Part shown: piece after piece, positions 40,001-49,727 of the stretch
How positions within the stretch are numbered: position 1 is the first letter of the stretch
Layout: each line of letters starts with the position of its first letter
Assembly (NCBI RefSeq): GCF_003008595.1
Contig: NZ_CP027669.1
Coordinates: 1,922,001 to 1,986,000 of the forward strand
DNA length: 64,000 nt
Source: Simplicispira suum
GTDB taxonomy: Bacteria; Pseudomonadota; Gammaproteobacteria; Burkholderiales; Burkholderiaceae_C
Direction of reading: 5' to 3'
Notes under the pieces: model-generated
Databases searched by the model: none
What the model was told of the DNA's origin: nothing
The model's input: the letters and a program-made list of their open reading frames with translations, nothing else
Made by a program: the position numbers and the translations under genes

Positions 40001-40594
40001 ATGTTAGAGCAACGAATTCAGCAGCATTTTATCGACAGCGCCGACCTCAAATATCAGGCGGCACCTTTGCTGGGCAAGCCGCTCGCCGACGCCGTGCATG
40101 CGCTGGTGGCTTGTGCCACGAGTGGCGGCAAGATGCTCGCGTGCGGGAACGGTCCGTCGGCGGCCAGTGCTCAGCAGTTCGCCGCTTTCTGCGTGGCGGG
40201 TTTCGAGCGTGAGCGACCTGAGCTGGCAGCTTTGGCTCTCAATGTGGATGGCGCACTGCTGACCAGCGGCGCCGGAGTGGACAGCACGCAGCAGTTTGCG
40301 CGCCAAGTGCGCGCACTGGGCCAGGCCGGCGACGTTTTGCTGCTGGTATGCGTCGCAGGCAACGACGCCAACCTGCTTAGCGCCGTAGAAGCCGCCCACG
40401 AGCGTGAAATGGTGGTGGTGGCTCTCACCGGGCGCGCTACGGGCGCGTTGGCTGGCGTGCTGCGCGAAACCGATATATTGATCAGCGTTCCGCATGAGCG
40501 CGCCGCGCGCGTGCGCGAAGTGCATGCTTTGGTGCTCAACTGCCTGTGTGACGGCATTGATTCGCAATTGTTTGGTGAACAGGAGAACCCATGA
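40001..40594 (+). CDS. diaA: SIS-domain protein, DnaA initiator-associating DiaA
   Basis: 197 aa. One SIS phosphosugar-binding domain, with ACGNGPSAASAQQFAAFC and the helix-rich dimer interface. DiaA binds DnaA and promotes initiation; GmhA (sedoheptulose-7-P isomerase) is the close relative. Context between yraN and dolP favours DiaA. It overlaps the next gene as ATGA. Confidence 0.82.
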   Translation: MLEQRIQQHFIDSADLKYQAAPLLGKPLADAVHALVACATSGGKMLACGNGPSAASAQQFAAFCVAGFERERPELAALALNVDGALLTSGAGVDSTQQFARQVRALGQAGDVLLLVCVAGNDANLLSAVEAAHEREMVVVALTGRATGALAGVLRETDILISVPHERAARVREVHALVLNCLCDGIDSQLFGEQENP

Positions 40595-41247
40595 AACTGA
40601 CTTTGTCTTGTCGTTTGCTCGCCAGCCTGCTGTTGGCTGCCAACTTGGCCGGCTGCGCCGCGCCGCTCGTGATCGGCGGTGCTGCCGTGGGCGGCATGAT
40701 GGCAGTCGATCGCCGCACCACCGGTACGCAGGTAGAGGACGAAGGCATTGAGCTGCGCGCCACCAACCGCATTTTTGGTGATCATGGCGACAAGGTGCAC
40801 ATCAATGTCACCAGCTACAACCGCCAAGTGCTGCTTACGGGTGAAGTGCCCAACGAACAGGTTCGCGATGCCGTACAGAAAACCGTCTCGCAGGTGGCCA
40901 ATGTGCGCTCCATAGTCAATGAACTGGCGGTGATGCCCAATACACCTATCACGCAGCGCTCCAACGACACCTTTATTACCGGAAAGATGCGCGCAAGCCT
41001 GCTCGATGCCAAAGACCTCACCGCCACCGCGTTCAAGGTGGTTACCGAGCGCGGCGTGATCTATTTGATGGGCATCGTGAGCCAGCGCGAGGCGGCGCGT
41101 GCCACGTCGATTGCGCGGGGCGTGACTGGCGTGCGAAAGGTAGTGCGGGTATTTGAATACGTGAGCGAAGATGACTTGGCCCGGATGAATACCGGATCGC
41201 GTGCGCCGGTCACCGACACCAACCCCGATTCCGCTCCCGCCAAATAG
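40591..41247 (+). CDS. dolP: BON-domain lipoprotein DolP
   Basis: 218 aa. The lipobox NLAGC predicts an outer-membrane lipoprotein. Two BON domains follow: about 60-125 (VTSYNRQVLLTGEVPNEQVR) and 130-200 (VITERGVIYLMGIVSQREA-like). DolP binds anionic phospholipid and supports envelope integrity and BAM. Translationally coupled to diaA. Confidence 0.87.
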   Translation: MKLTLSCRLLASLLLAANLAGCAAPLVIGGAAVGGMMAVDRRTTGTQVEDEGIELRATNRIFGDHGDKVHINVTSYNRQVLLTGEVPNEQVRDAVQKTVSQVANVRSIVNELAVMPNTPITQRSNDTFITGKMRASLLDAKDLTATAFKVVTERGVIYLMGIVSQREAARATSIARGVTGVRKVVRVFEYVSEDDLARMNTGSRAPVTDTNPDSAPAK

Positions 41248-41300
41248 CTCTTGATGCAGCCCGTCAGCCGCGCCTGTCCGGAAAGCGCTGCGGCTTGGCG

Positions 41301-42215
41301 TCAACCAAGCCGTTTGATCAGGCTTGACGTGTCCCAGCGCTGGCCACCCATGGCCTGTACATCGGCGTAGAACTGGTCCACCAGCGCCGTGACGGGAATG
41401 CGCGCGCCGTTGCGTCGAGCTTCCTGCAGGACCAGGCCCAGGTCCTTGCGCATCCAGTCGACGGCAAAGCCGAAGTCGAATTTGCCCGAGACCATGGTTT
41501 GCCCCCGGTTGTCGAGCTGCCAGCTTTGCGCCGCGCCTTTGCCGATCACGTCCAGCACTTGCGGCATGTCCAAGCCCGCGCGCTGGCCGAAGGCAATGGC
41601 TTCGGCCAAGCCTTGCACCAGGCCTGCAATACAGATCTGGTTGACCATCTTCGTCAGTTGGCCGGCACCGGCCTCGCCCATGCGGGTGAAGGCGCGTGCA
41701 AAGGCCGTGGCGACGGGCTGCACCGCGTCGAACGCCGCCTGGTCGCCACCGCACATTACGGTGAGTTGGCCGTTTTGCGCGCCGGCCTCCCCGCCCGAGA
41801 CGGGCGCATCGACAAACGACAAACCCAGCGTCCGCGCAGCACCGTGCAGTTCACGGGCGACTTCCGCTGATGCGGTGGTGTGGTCTATGAACACGGCGCC
41901 CGGCTCCATGCCGGCAAACGCACCATCGGCGCCCAGGGTGACTGCCCGTACGTCATCGTCGTTGCCAACACAGCAGAACACCAACGAGGCACCGCGTGCC
42001 GCCTCGCGCGGAGATTGAGCATGTTTTTGGCCTCCAGCACCTGCGTAGTCTGCGCACCAAGCTATCGCTTTGGAAGCAGTTCGGTTGTACACCGTGACCG
42101 TATGCCCGGCCTGGGCCAAGTGGCCCGCCATGGGATAGCCCATGACGCCCAGACCAAGAAAGGCGACGTTCTGTGGTGTGACAGGTTCGTAGGTGCGGGA
42201 CGCTGGATGGGACAT
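41301..42215 (-). CDS. beta-hydroxyacid dehydrogenase, 3-hydroxyisobutyrate type
   Basis: 304 aa. NAD(P)-binding FLGLGVMGYPMAGHLAQAGH, substrate motif FVDAPVSGGEAGAQNG, and catalytic Lys in GQLTKMVNQ. Likely substrates are 3-hydroxyisobutyrate, tartronate semialdehyde or succinic semialdehyde; no neighbour tells which. The ATG at 42215 lies about 15 residues before the Rossmann fold. Confidence 0.87.
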   Translation of the reverse strand: MSHPASRTYEPVTPQNVAFLGLGVMGYPMAGHLAQAGHTVTVYNRTASKAIAWCADYAGAGGQKHAQSPREAARGASLVFCCVGNDDDVRAVTLGADGAFAGMEPGAVFIDHTTASAEVARELHGAARTLGLSFVDAPVSGGEAGAQNGQLTVMCGGDQAAFDAVQPVATAFARAFTRMGEAGAGQLTKMVNQICIAGLVQGLAEAIAFGQRAGLDMPQVLDVIGKGAAQSWQLDNRGQTMVSGKFDFGFAVDWMRKDLGLVLQEARRNGARIPVTALVDQFYADVQAMGGQRWDTSSLIKRLG

Positions 42216-42267
42216 GGGCAAACAACCTGGGGAGCCGTGTGGTGCTAAGTCAAGAAAACGCGTGCGA

Positions 42268-43404
42268 TCAAACGATAACGAAGTGCTCCGTGCCGGCAGC
42301 CAAGTCGGTTGTCTTGGCGCGCTGGCTGCTGAGCTTGATCTGCAGCCGCAGGTCGTTGAGGGAGTCGGCGTTGCGCAGCGCGTCTTCGTAAGTAATGACG
42401 TTGGCTTCGAACAGATCAAACAGCGCCTGGTCGAAGGTCTGCATGCCCAGGTTGCGGCTCTTTTTCATGATCTCTTTGATCTCAGCGACTTCGCCCTTGA
42501 AGATCAGATCGGAAATGAGCGGCGTGTTGAGCAAGATCTCGACGGCCGCAGCCCGGCCCTTGCCGTCCTGCTTGGGCAGAAGGCGCTGCGAAACCAGCGA
42601 CCGAAGGTTGAGTGACAAATCCATCAGCAACTGCGCGCGCCGCTCTTCCGGGAAGAAGTTGATGATACGGTCCAGCGCCTGGTTGGCGCTGTTGGCGTGC
42701 AGCGTGGCCAGGCACAAGTGGCCGGTTTCCGAGAACGCAATGGCGTGCTCCATGGTCTCCCGATCGCGAATTTCACCCATCAGAATCACGTCGGGCGCCT
42801 GGCGCAGAGTGTTTTTCAGCGCTGCACCCCAGGTGTCGGTGTCGAGTCCCACTTCGCGCTGCGTCACCACGCAGTTTTTGTGGGGGTGCACGAATTCGAT
42901 CGGGTCTTCCACCGTGATGATGTGCCCAAACGAGTGCTCATTGCGCCAATCCACCATGGCGGCCAGGGTGGTCGACTTGCCCGAGCCTGTGGCGCCCACC
43001 AGGATGCACAGGCCGCGTTTGGACATGGTCACTTCCTTGAGCACCTGCGGAACGCCCAGGCCATCGATGGTGGGCAGGGTGAGCGGAATCACCCGCAGCA
43101 CCATGCCAACGCGCCCTTGCTGAATGAAAGCGTTAACGCGAAAGCGCCCGATTCCGGCAGGCGAAATGGCGAAGTTGCACTCTTTGGTGCGCTCGAAATC
43201 GGCTGCTTGCTTGTCGCTCATGATCGAACGCGCCAGCGTCAAGGTGTGGCTGGGAGTCAGGGCCTGCGGCGAGACCTTGCCAATCGAGCCGTCCACCTTG
43301 ATGGCCGGAGGGAACTCCGCCGTGATGAACAGGTCACTGCCGCCACGGCTGACAAGCAGCTTCAGCAGGTCGTTGATGAATTTACTGGCCTGATCGCGTT
43401 CCAT
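42268..43404 (-). CDS. pilU: type IV pilus retraction ATPase PilU
   Basis: 378 aa PilT-type hexameric ATPase: Walker A GATGSGKSTT, Asp box, Walker B ILMGEIRDRETM and His box TLHANSANQALDRI. The long charged C-terminal tail distinguishes PilU from PilT. The last gene of pilT-cNMP-pilU on the minus strand. Confidence 0.92.
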   Translation of the reverse strand: MERDQASKFINDLLKLLVSRGGSDLFITAEFPPAIKVDGSIGKVSPQALTPSHTLTLARSIMSDKQAADFERTKECNFAISPAGIGRFRVNAFIQQGRVGMVLRVIPLTLPTIDGLGVPQVLKEVTMSKRGLCILVGATGSGKSTTLAAMVDWRNEHSFGHIITVEDPIEFVHPHKNCVVTQREVGLDTDTWGAALKNTLRQAPDVILMGEIRDRETMEHAIAFSETGHLCLATLHANSANQALDRIINFFPEERRAQLLMDLSLNLRSLVSQRLLPKQDGKGRAAAVEILLNTPLISDLIFKGEVAEIKEIMKKSRNLGMQTFDQALFDLFEANVITYEDALRNADSLNDLRLQIKLSSQRAKTTDLAAGTEHFVIV

Positions 43405-43501
43405 CGCATGTTCCTCTCAGCGTGGGCGCCTGGGGCACCCGGGGCTTTGCGCAACCTCTTTCACGTGCCGGCTTGGGCAAGTTTCGGAAAATTGCGGTAG
43501 C

Positions 43502-44134
43502 TTATTTCTGGTTTTCGCTCAGCCGCGCGCTGACGGCGCGCAGACGCAGCGAGAGTTTGCGCGCCAGCAGTGCCACCAGGCTGGCGGCAAGCTGGGGGTC
43601 TTTCATCATCATTTCGTCCATGCCGTCGGCGGAGAGCACCGCAATCTCGCAGTCGGTCAGCGTGGTGCAGGCCGAAAAACGAATCCCGCTGTCGAGCAAC
43701 GACATTTCGCCCAAAATATCACCGGGCCGGGTTTCGGCCAAACGGAGCTGCTCGCCCCAAGGCTGCAGGCGGTCTACCGCAATGGTGCCGGTCAGCAGCA
43801 CCACCATGAAGTTGCCGTATTCATCCTGGCGGATCACGTCGCGGTTGGGCGGGATGTGAGCGAACTCGAAAAACTGCTCCATGCGGTGCACGGCGTCGTT
43901 GTCCAGGTGCGCCATGTACTTGTCTTTGGCCCACAGCGCCTGCAAAAGCTTGCCGCCACGGCTGGTGGGCAGGCGCTTGGCGCCCACTTCCACAGCACGC
44001 GCTTCCCAAGGAACCAGCATGCTTGAATCCACGCCTTGGTTGGCAAAGGCGGTCGAGAAGAAAACGGAATCTCCGTGTTCCGGGTTGGGTTTGGCGGAGC
44101 GCGAACCGCGCAACAGGCCGAGAATGCCTTTCAT
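43502..44134 (-). CDS. cyclic-nucleotide-binding domain protein between pilT and pilU
   Basis: 210 aa. One cNMP-binding domain (about residues 80-190): VVLLTGTIAVDRLQPWGE and RPGDILGEMSLLDSGIRFS, the phosphate-binding cassette PGDxxGE. No helix-turn-helix is visible, so it is probably a sensor or adaptor, not a Crp-like repressor. The ATG at 44134 has a GGAG site; a TTG 12 nt upstream is less likely. The position between two pilus motors suggests a role in twitching control. Confidence 0.8.
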   Translation of the reverse strand: MKGILGLLRGSRSAKPNPEHGDSVFFSTAFANQGVDSSMLVPWEARAVEVGAKRLPTSRGGKLLQALWAKDKYMAHLDNDAVHRMEQFFEFAHIPPNRDVIRQDEYGNFMVVLLTGTIAVDRLQPWGEQLRLAETRPGDILGEMSLLDSGIRFSACTTLTDCEIAVLSADGMDEMMMKDPQLAASLVALLARKLSLRLRAVSARLSENQK

Positions 44135-44187
44135 GGGGAACTCCAATAGGCGAGCACTTCAGGCCGCCGATACAAAAATGTGTGCAA

Positions 44188-45231
44188 TCAGCCGGGGAAG
44201 TTGTCTGGAATCTTGGCTTTGCTGCGTGCCTCGGCGGGGCTGATGATGTTGCGGCGTACCAAGTCGGTCAGATTCTGGTCCAGCGTCTGCATACCCACGC
44301 TATTGCTGGTCTGAATGGTGGAGTACATCTGCGCCACCTTGGCCTCGCGGATGAGGTTGCGGATGGCACTGGTGCCCAGCATGATCTCGTGCGCCGCAAC
44401 TCGGCCCGATCCGTCCTTGAGCTTGCACAGCGTCTGCGAGATCACCGCCTGCAGCGACTCGGACAGCATGGCCCGGACCATTTCCTTTTCTTCGGCTGGG
44501 AACACGTCGATGATCCGGTCGATGGTCTTTGCAGCGCTCGAGGTGTGCAGCGTGCCGAACACCAGGTGCCCGGTTTCTGCCGCAGTCATCGCCAGCCGAA
44601 TCGTTTCCAGATCGCGCATTTCGCCCACCAGGATGGCGTCCGGGTCTTCGCGCAGCGCTGAGCGCAGGGCGGCGGCGAACGACAGCGTCATGGGGCCGAC
44701 TTCGCGCTGGTTGATCAGGCACTTCTTGGATTCGTGCACGAACTCGATCGGGTCCTCGATAGTGAGCACGTGGCCGTATTCGCTCTCGTTGAGGTGGTTG
44801 ACCATGCCGGCCAGCGTGGTCGATTTGCCCGAGCCCGTGGGGCCCGTCACCAGTACCAGTCCGCGCGGTTTGAGCGAGAGGTCGGCAAAAATCTTGGGCG
44901 CGTTGAGCTGCTCCAGCGTGAGGATCTTGCTCGGAATCGTTCGGAACACGGCGGCGGCGCCGCGGTTCTGGTTGAAGGCGTTGACCCGAAAACGGGCCAG
45001 ACCTTCGATCTCGAACGAGAAGTCGACTTCCAGGAATTCTTCGTAGGTCTTGCGCTGCGAGTCGCTCATGATGTCGTACACCATGGCGTGAACCGTTTTG
45101 TGGTCCAGCGCATCGACGTTGATGCGCCGCACGTCGCCGTGCACCCGGATCATCGGCGGAAGGCCCGCAGAGAGGTGCAGGTCGGACGCCTTGTTTTTGA
45201 CGCTGAATGCGAGCAGCTGGGTGATGTCCAC
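44188..45231 (-). CDS. pilT: type IV pilus retraction ATPase PilT
   Basis: 347 aa. Walker A GPTGSGKSTT, Walker B ILVGEMRDLETI, His box, and the C-terminal AIRNLIREAK motif unique to PilT and needed for retraction. First gene of the pilT operon, divergent from yggS by 38 bp. Confidence 0.96.
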   Translation of the reverse strand: MDITQLLAFSVKNKASDLHLSAGLPPMIRVHGDVRRINVDALDHKTVHAMVYDIMSDSQRKTYEEFLEVDFSFEIEGLARFRVNAFNQNRGAAAVFRTIPSKILTLEQLNAPKIFADLSLKPRGLVLVTGPTGSGKSTTLAGMVNHLNESEYGHVLTIEDPIEFVHESKKCLINQREVGPMTLSFAAALRSALREDPDAILVGEMRDLETIRLAMTAAETGHLVFGTLHTSSAAKTIDRIIDVFPAEEKEMVRAMLSESLQAVISQTLCKLKDGSGRVAAHEIMLGTSAIRNLIREAKVAQMYSTIQTSNSVGMQTLDQNLTDLVRRNIISPAEARSKAKIPDNFPG

Positions 45232-45269
45232 GGGGTTCCCTCGGTCGTTTGATACGCTCGGTAAACATT

Positions 45270-45986
45270 ATGACCACGATTGCAGACAAGCTCCAAGAGG
45301 TGCGCACCCGTATTGACGCTGCGTGCAGCGCGGCTGGCCGAGCGCCAGACGCCGTGTCGCTGCTTGCCGTTTCCAAAACTTTCCCTGCCGAGATGGTGGC
45401 GCGCGCAGCGCTGGCGGGACAGCGGGCCTTTGGCGAGAACTACCTGCAGGAAGCTGTGGAAAAAATGTCACAGCTGGGCGAGGCTGGTCTGTCAAACCTC
45501 GAATGGCATTGCATTGGCCCGGTGCAGGCCAACAAGACGCGGCTGGTAGCGGAGCACTTTGACTGGCTGCACACGCTGGATCGCGAGAAGATCGCTCGCC
45601 GGCTGGCAGAGCAGCGGCCCGCCCAGCTGGCGCCGCTGCAGGTGTGCATTCAGGTCAATGTCGATGGCGGCGCCAACAAGGCGGGTGTGGCCCCGAGCGA
45701 GGCATTGGCGCTGGCGCGCGTGGTGGCGGCCTTGCCTGGCTTGCAGCTGCGCGGCGTAATGAGCATTCCCGAACCTGCGCCGGATTTTGAGAGTCAGCGT
45801 GCATTGCACCTGAAAGCGCGCGCAGTGTTTGACCAGCTTCGCGCAGCCGGCCTGCCGGGCGCTGAGCGCTTTGACACTTTGTCGATGGGTATGAGCAACG
45901 ATCTGGAAGCTGCAGTGGCCGCTGGCAGCACCATGGTGCGCGTGGGCAGCGCGCTCTTTGGTCAGCGAGCGGCGCGCGCGGGCTAG
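45270..45986 (+). CDS. PLP homeostasis protein YggS
   Basis: 238 aa single-domain alanine-racemase-fold protein. PLP-lysine in LLAVSKTFPAEM (Lys36); FGENYLQEAVEKM, the HCIGPVQANK loop and LSMGMSNDLEAAV are family signatures. Divergent from pilT, the conserved pairing. Converges with the DUF3617 gene. Confidence 0.93.
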   Translation: MTTIADKLQEVRTRIDAACSAAGRAPDAVSLLAVSKTFPAEMVARAALAGQRAFGENYLQEAVEKMSQLGEAGLSNLEWHCIGPVQANKTRLVAEHFDWLHTLDREKIARRLAEQRPAQLAPLQVCIQVNVDGGANKAGVAPSEALALARVVAALPGLQLRGVMSIPEPAPDFESQRALHLKARAVFDQLRAAGLPGAERFDTLSMGMSNDLEAAVAAGSTMVRVGSALFGQRAARAG

Positions 45987-45992
45987 GGCCGC

Positions 45993-46556
45993 TTATTTCT
46001 TGCGCGGCGCGTTGATGGCGCCCGTGCAATCTGACGAGAGCCATTGGCCCTCGACGTCCATGGTGATTTTTTCGCTCTTGCCCTTGACCGTCTGCACGCT
46101 CTCGCTGTGCATGCTGTATTGCTTCGGGCTGGTGAAGGTGACGGTGCCCTCGCCCCGGATGTCGGGATCCGTGCACTGGTAGCTGAACTTCATGGTGTTG
46201 CCAGAGCGCTTGGCGGGCGTGGTCTTGCAGTCGCCGTCCTGCACGGGCACCTCAGAGCGCTCGGCCATTTCTGGCGTCACGCAAGACTTCACGCGCATAC
46301 CTCCCTTGCCATCGACTGCCATGCCCATGTTGGCCATCATGGCCTCCATCTGCTTGCGCTGGGCGGGCGGCATGCTGGCCATTTGCTGCTGCATTTGTGC
46401 CATGGCCTGCTGCGTTTCCTTGTCGGAATGCGTCATCTGCGTGCGCATCTCCCACAGGCCAGGTTGGATGGACTGCGCAGCAACGCCTCCACTGAATGCA
46501 AAACCCGCGCACAGCAGCGCGGCGGGCCAGAGGGCGGGTCGGAGTGTGGGCTTCAT
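45993..46556 (-). CDS. DUF3617 periplasmic protein
   Basis: 187 aa. Signal peptide of about 27 residues ending VAAQ; the QPGLWEMRTQMT start, then a Met/Gln-rich stretch (about residues 48-85, eleven or so Met), then two Cys-containing halves (CVTPEMAE, DCKTT, SYQCTD). Function unknown in the family. Confidence 0.82.
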   Translation of the reverse strand: MKPTLRPALWPAALLCAGFAFSGGVAAQSIQPGLWEMRTQMTHSDKETQQAMAQMQQQMASMPPAQRKQMEAMMANMGMAVDGKGGMRVKSCVTPEMAERSEVPVQDGDCKTTPAKRSGNTMKFSYQCTDPDIRGEGTVTFTSPKQYSMHSESVQTVKGKSEKITMDVEGQWLSSDCTGAINAPRKK

Positions 46557-46635
46557 GGGTAGATCTCCAAGGGCTGGGGTGAATCGGAGGCATTGTGTCC
46601 TGCAGCGCCCGATCTGCCAAGTCGAGATGTGGTCA

Positions 46636-46692
46636 AAATGCTATCTGGCGCTTATCCAATAAGGGTAAATAGCTCACTTTTCAGGAGCAAAA
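46636..46692 (-). repeat. partial R1 repeat upstream of aminotransferase gene
   Basis: TGGCGCTTATCCAATAAGGG followed by TAAATAGCTCACTTTTCAGG and AGCAAAA. It matches the R1 pattern in reverse orientation with a weakened second arm; its tail repeats the motif found in proA at 23453. It occupies the gap between DUF3617 and the aminotransferase gene; the other 180 bp are featureless. Confidence 0.55.
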
Positions 46693-46800
46693 GCGCTCGC
46701 TGGTGCCGGGCCGTCGGTGGCAACGCCGTGCTAAGCTGAAATGCTTCATCGGGGCCGCCGGTCTGTGTGGCGCGCTCCACCCCCTCTCGGAGAACACGCC

Positions 46801-47940
46801 ATGCCAGGACTTTTGCCCGATATCGATCCCGACGGTCTGCTCGAATTTTCGGTGGTCTACACCGACCGCGCGCTCAACCACATGTCCCAGCGCTTTGCCG
46901 GCGTGATGAAAGACATCCTCGCCACGCTCAAAGAGGTCTACCACGCCCATACTGCGGTACTGGTGCCCGGCAGCGGCACCTTTGGCATGGAGGCCGTTGC
47001 GCGCCAGTTTGCCAACCAGGAAAAGGTTCTCATCGTGCGCAACGGATGGTTCAGCTACCGCTGGACGCAGATTTTCGACGCAGACAAAGGCCTGGGCGGC
47101 GGCTCGGTCGTGTGCAAGGCGCGCCGCCAGGGCGAGGGTCCGCAGGCGCCTTGGGCGCCCTGCTCAGCGCAGGAGGTCGCCGCAGCCATCCGCGCCGAGA
47201 AACCCAAGGTCGTGTTCGCGCCGCATGTGGAAACGGCCAGCGGCATTCTCCTTCCCGACGACTACATCCGCACCGTGAGCGCTGCGGCGCATGAGGTCGG
47301 CGCGCTCTTCGTGCTCGACTGCGTGGCTTCAGGCGCCATGTGGGTCGATATGCAGGCTACGGGCGTCGATGTGCTGATTTCGGCGCCGCAAAAAGGCTGG
47401 AGCGGCTCGCCCTGCTGCGCCATGGTGATGCTCTCCGGGCGTGCCCGCCAGGCCATTGAGGATACGCAGAGTTCAAGCTTTTCCTGCGATTTGAAAAAGT
47501 GGATGCAGATTGCCGAAGGCTACGAAAAAGGCGCGCACGCCTACCACACCACCATGCCGACCGACGCCTTGGTGCGCCTGCGCGATGTGATGCTGGAGAC
47601 CCGCGAATACGGCTTCGAGAAGGTGCGCGCCGAGCAGATCGAGTTGGGCGAAAAGGTGCGCGCGCTGCTGGAATCGCGCGGTTTTCCCAGCGTGGCGGCC
47701 GACGGATTCAAGGCGCCGGGCGTGGTGGTGAGTTTCACCACCGACCCCGGCATCCAGAGCGGCAAGAAGTTTGCGGAGGTTGGTTTGCAGACCGCTGCGG
47801 GCGTGCCGCTGCAGTGCGACGAAGGACCGGATTTCAAAACCTTCCGCCTGGGGCTGTTCGGCCTGGAAAAATGGCACAACGTGGATCGCACCGTGGGACA
47901 GTTGGCCGCAGCGCTGGATGCCATTGCTGCCAAGGGCTAA
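46801..47940 (+). CDS. class V aminotransferase (alanine-glyoxylate/serine-pyruvate type)
   Basis: 379 aa. Fold-type I PLP enzyme: VPGSGTFGMEAVARQ, PHVETASGI, the aldimine Asp region VLDCVASGAMWV, and the PLP-Lys SAPQKGWSGSP. The family moves amino groups between alanine or serine and glyoxylate or pyruvate. A link to glyoxylate from GlcD (57275-58810) is possible but not shown. The ATG at 46801 is chosen; the upstream frame is not conserved. Confidence 0.88.
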   Translation: MPGLLPDIDPDGLLEFSVVYTDRALNHMSQRFAGVMKDILATLKEVYHAHTAVLVPGSGTFGMEAVARQFANQEKVLIVRNGWFSYRWTQIFDADKGLGGGSVVCKARRQGEGPQAPWAPCSAQEVAAAIRAEKPKVVFAPHVETASGILLPDDYIRTVSAAAHEVGALFVLDCVASGAMWVDMQATGVDVLISAPQKGWSGSPCCAMVMLSGRARQAIEDTQSSSFSCDLKKWMQIAEGYEKGAHAYHTTMPTDALVRLRDVMLETREYGFEKVRAEQIELGEKVRALLESRGFPSVAADGFKAPGVVVSFTTDPGIQSGKKFAEVGLQTAAGVPLQCDEGPDFKTFRLGLFGLEKWHNVDRTVGQLAAALDAIAAKG

Positions 47941-47998
47941 GCGGAGCAACTTTTTTCAGTTTTCCCGGTCATTCCACTTTTTCTACCTCTCCTATTTC

Positions 47999-48421
47999 AT
48001 GACACCCTTCATTCGACCCTGGAGCGCCCTGGGCGCATTGGCCGCTCTGGCCGTTGCTGCTGCCGCGCCCGCATTCGCTGCAGCACCTGTTACCACCGCC
48101 AGCGGGCTCATCTACGAGAGCCTCAAGGACGGCAGCGGCCCCAGCCCCAAGGCGAGCGACACGGTGCGCGTGCATTACCGGGGCACCTTTGCGGAATCGG
48201 GAAAGGAATTCGACAGCTCCATTGCGCGCGGCCAGCCGATTGAATTTCCCTTGACTGGCGTGATTCCCTGCTGGACCGAAGGCGTACAGAAAATGAAAGT
48301 CGGCGGCAAGGCCAAGCTCACCTGCCCGCCGGCCATTGCCTACGGCGCACGCGGTGCGGGCGGCGTGATTCCGCCCAATGCCACGCTCAACTTCGAAGTC
48401 GAGCTGCTCGGCATCAAGTAA
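47999..48421 (+). CDS. periplasmic FKBP-type peptidyl-prolyl isomerase
   Basis: 140 aa. Signal peptide (about residues 1-28, ending AFA), then a single FKBP domain: VRVHYRGTFAESGKEFDSS, WTEGVQKMKVGGKAKLTCP and AYGARGAGGVIPPNATLNFE. Catalyses proline isomerisation in the periplasm. Precedes DUF445 by 9 nt. Confidence 0.92.
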   Translation: MTPFIRPWSALGALAALAVAAAAPAFAAAPVTTASGLIYESLKDGSGPSPKASDTVRVHYRGTFAESGKEFDSSIARGQPIEFPLTGVIPCWTEGVQKMKVGGKAKLTCPPAIAYGARGAGGVIPPNATLNFEVELLGIK

Positions 48422-48430
48422 GGGCAGGGC

Positions 48431-49714
48431 GTGCAGGACGCCGGCACCGAGCTTGCGCGCGCCAAGCGCCTGGCGCTCGCCTTGCTGGCGCTGGCGGCTG
48501 CCGTGTTTGCCGCCACCAGCTTCGCGCCACCGCATTTGGCGGTGTTGGCCCTCAAAGCCGTGGCCGAGGCCGCCATGGTGGGCGCGCTGGCCGACTGGTT
48601 TGCCGTGCGCGCGCTGTTTCACCGCGTGCCCTTGCCGTTCATCTCGCGGCACACCGCCATCATCCCGCGCAACAAAGACCGCATTGGGCGCAACCTGGCG
48701 CAGTTCGTGCGTGAGAAGTTTCTCGACGCCGACTCCCTGGTCGCGCTGATCCGCCGCCGCGACCCGGCCGCCCTGGTCGCCAACTGGCTCACCCGCCCGG
48801 CCAATGCCCGCCTGGTGGCGGCGCAGGTGGCGCGCATGCTGGCGGCTGCGCTCCAGGCGCTGGAAGACGCGCAGGTCGAGCGTTTTGTGCAGCGCGCGCT
48901 GCGCTCGGTGGTGGGGCAGATGGATTTGGCGCGGCTTGGCTCCGAACTGCTCGCCGCGCTCACCCAGGGCGGGCGCCACCAGCAGTTGCTCGACCAGGCG
49001 CTCGCGCGGCTCATCGCCGTGTTGCAAGAGGAAGAAACACGCCAACTCATTGCCAGCACGCTGGTCGGCTGGCTCAAACGCGAGCACCCGCGCAAGGAAA
49101 AGCTCCTGCCCACCGACTGGCTGGGCGACAAAGGTTCGGCCATGGTGGCCAATGCGCTGGAGAGCCTGCTGGCCGACATTGCCGCGCACCCCGAGCACCG
49201 GCTGCGCGCGCAGTTTGACGAAGCGGTGCACGAATGGATTGACCGCCTGCGCAGCGACCCGGCCTGGCTGCAGCGTGCCGAGGATTTTCGCCATTACCTC
49301 AGCCACGATGCGGCGCTGGCCGAGTACCTGCAATCGCTCTGGCGCAGCGCCCGCAGCGCGCTGCTGGCCGACCTGGAGCGCCAGGATTCCGGGACTGCGG
49401 CGCGCGTGCGCCGCATGGCGCTGTGGCTGGGCCATGCGCTGGCGGGCGACGCGGCCCTGCGCGCCTCGCTCAACCTTCGGCTGGAGCGCTGGGTGCAGGG
49501 CCTGGCGCCCGAGGCCTCGCGCTTCATTGCCCAGCACATCGAGCAGACCGTGAGTGCCTGGGATGCACGCGAGATGTCGGCGTTGATCGAGCTGCACATC
49601 GGGCGCGACCTGCAGTTCATTCGCGTCAACGGCACGCTGGTGGGCGGGCTGGTGGGGCTGGTGCTGTTTGTGCTGTCGCACGCGAGAGAGCTTGCGCGTG
49701 CCCTCGGCGCTTAA
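48431..49714 (+). CDS. DUF445 family membrane protein
   Basis: 427 aa. N-terminal membrane segment (about 13-35), ALADWFAVRALFHRVPLPFI (family motif), long amphipathic helical middle, and a C-terminal helix GTLVGGLVGLVLFVLSHA. DUF445 (YjiN-like) proteins have no settled function. The start GTG at 48431 follows the FKBP gene by 9 nt. Confidence 0.85.
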   Translation: MQDAGTELARAKRLALALLALAAAVFAATSFAPPHLAVLALKAVAEAAMVGALADWFAVRALFHRVPLPFISRHTAIIPRNKDRIGRNLAQFVREKFLDADSLVALIRRRDPAALVANWLTRPANARLVAAQVARMLAAALQALEDAQVERFVQRALRSVVGQMDLARLGSELLAALTQGGRHQQLLDQALARLIAVLQEEETRQLIASTLVGWLKREHPRKEKLLPTDWLGDKGSAMVANALESLLADIAAHPEHRLRAQFDEAVHEWIDRLRSDPAWLQRAEDFRHYLSHDAALAEYLQSLWRSARSALLADLERQDSGTAARVRRMALWLGHALAGDAALRASLNLRLERWVQGLAPEASRFIAQHIEQTVSAWDAREMSALIELHIGRDLQFIRVNGTLVGGLVGLVLFVLSHARELARALGA

Positions 49715-49727
49715 GGCGAAAGAGAAC

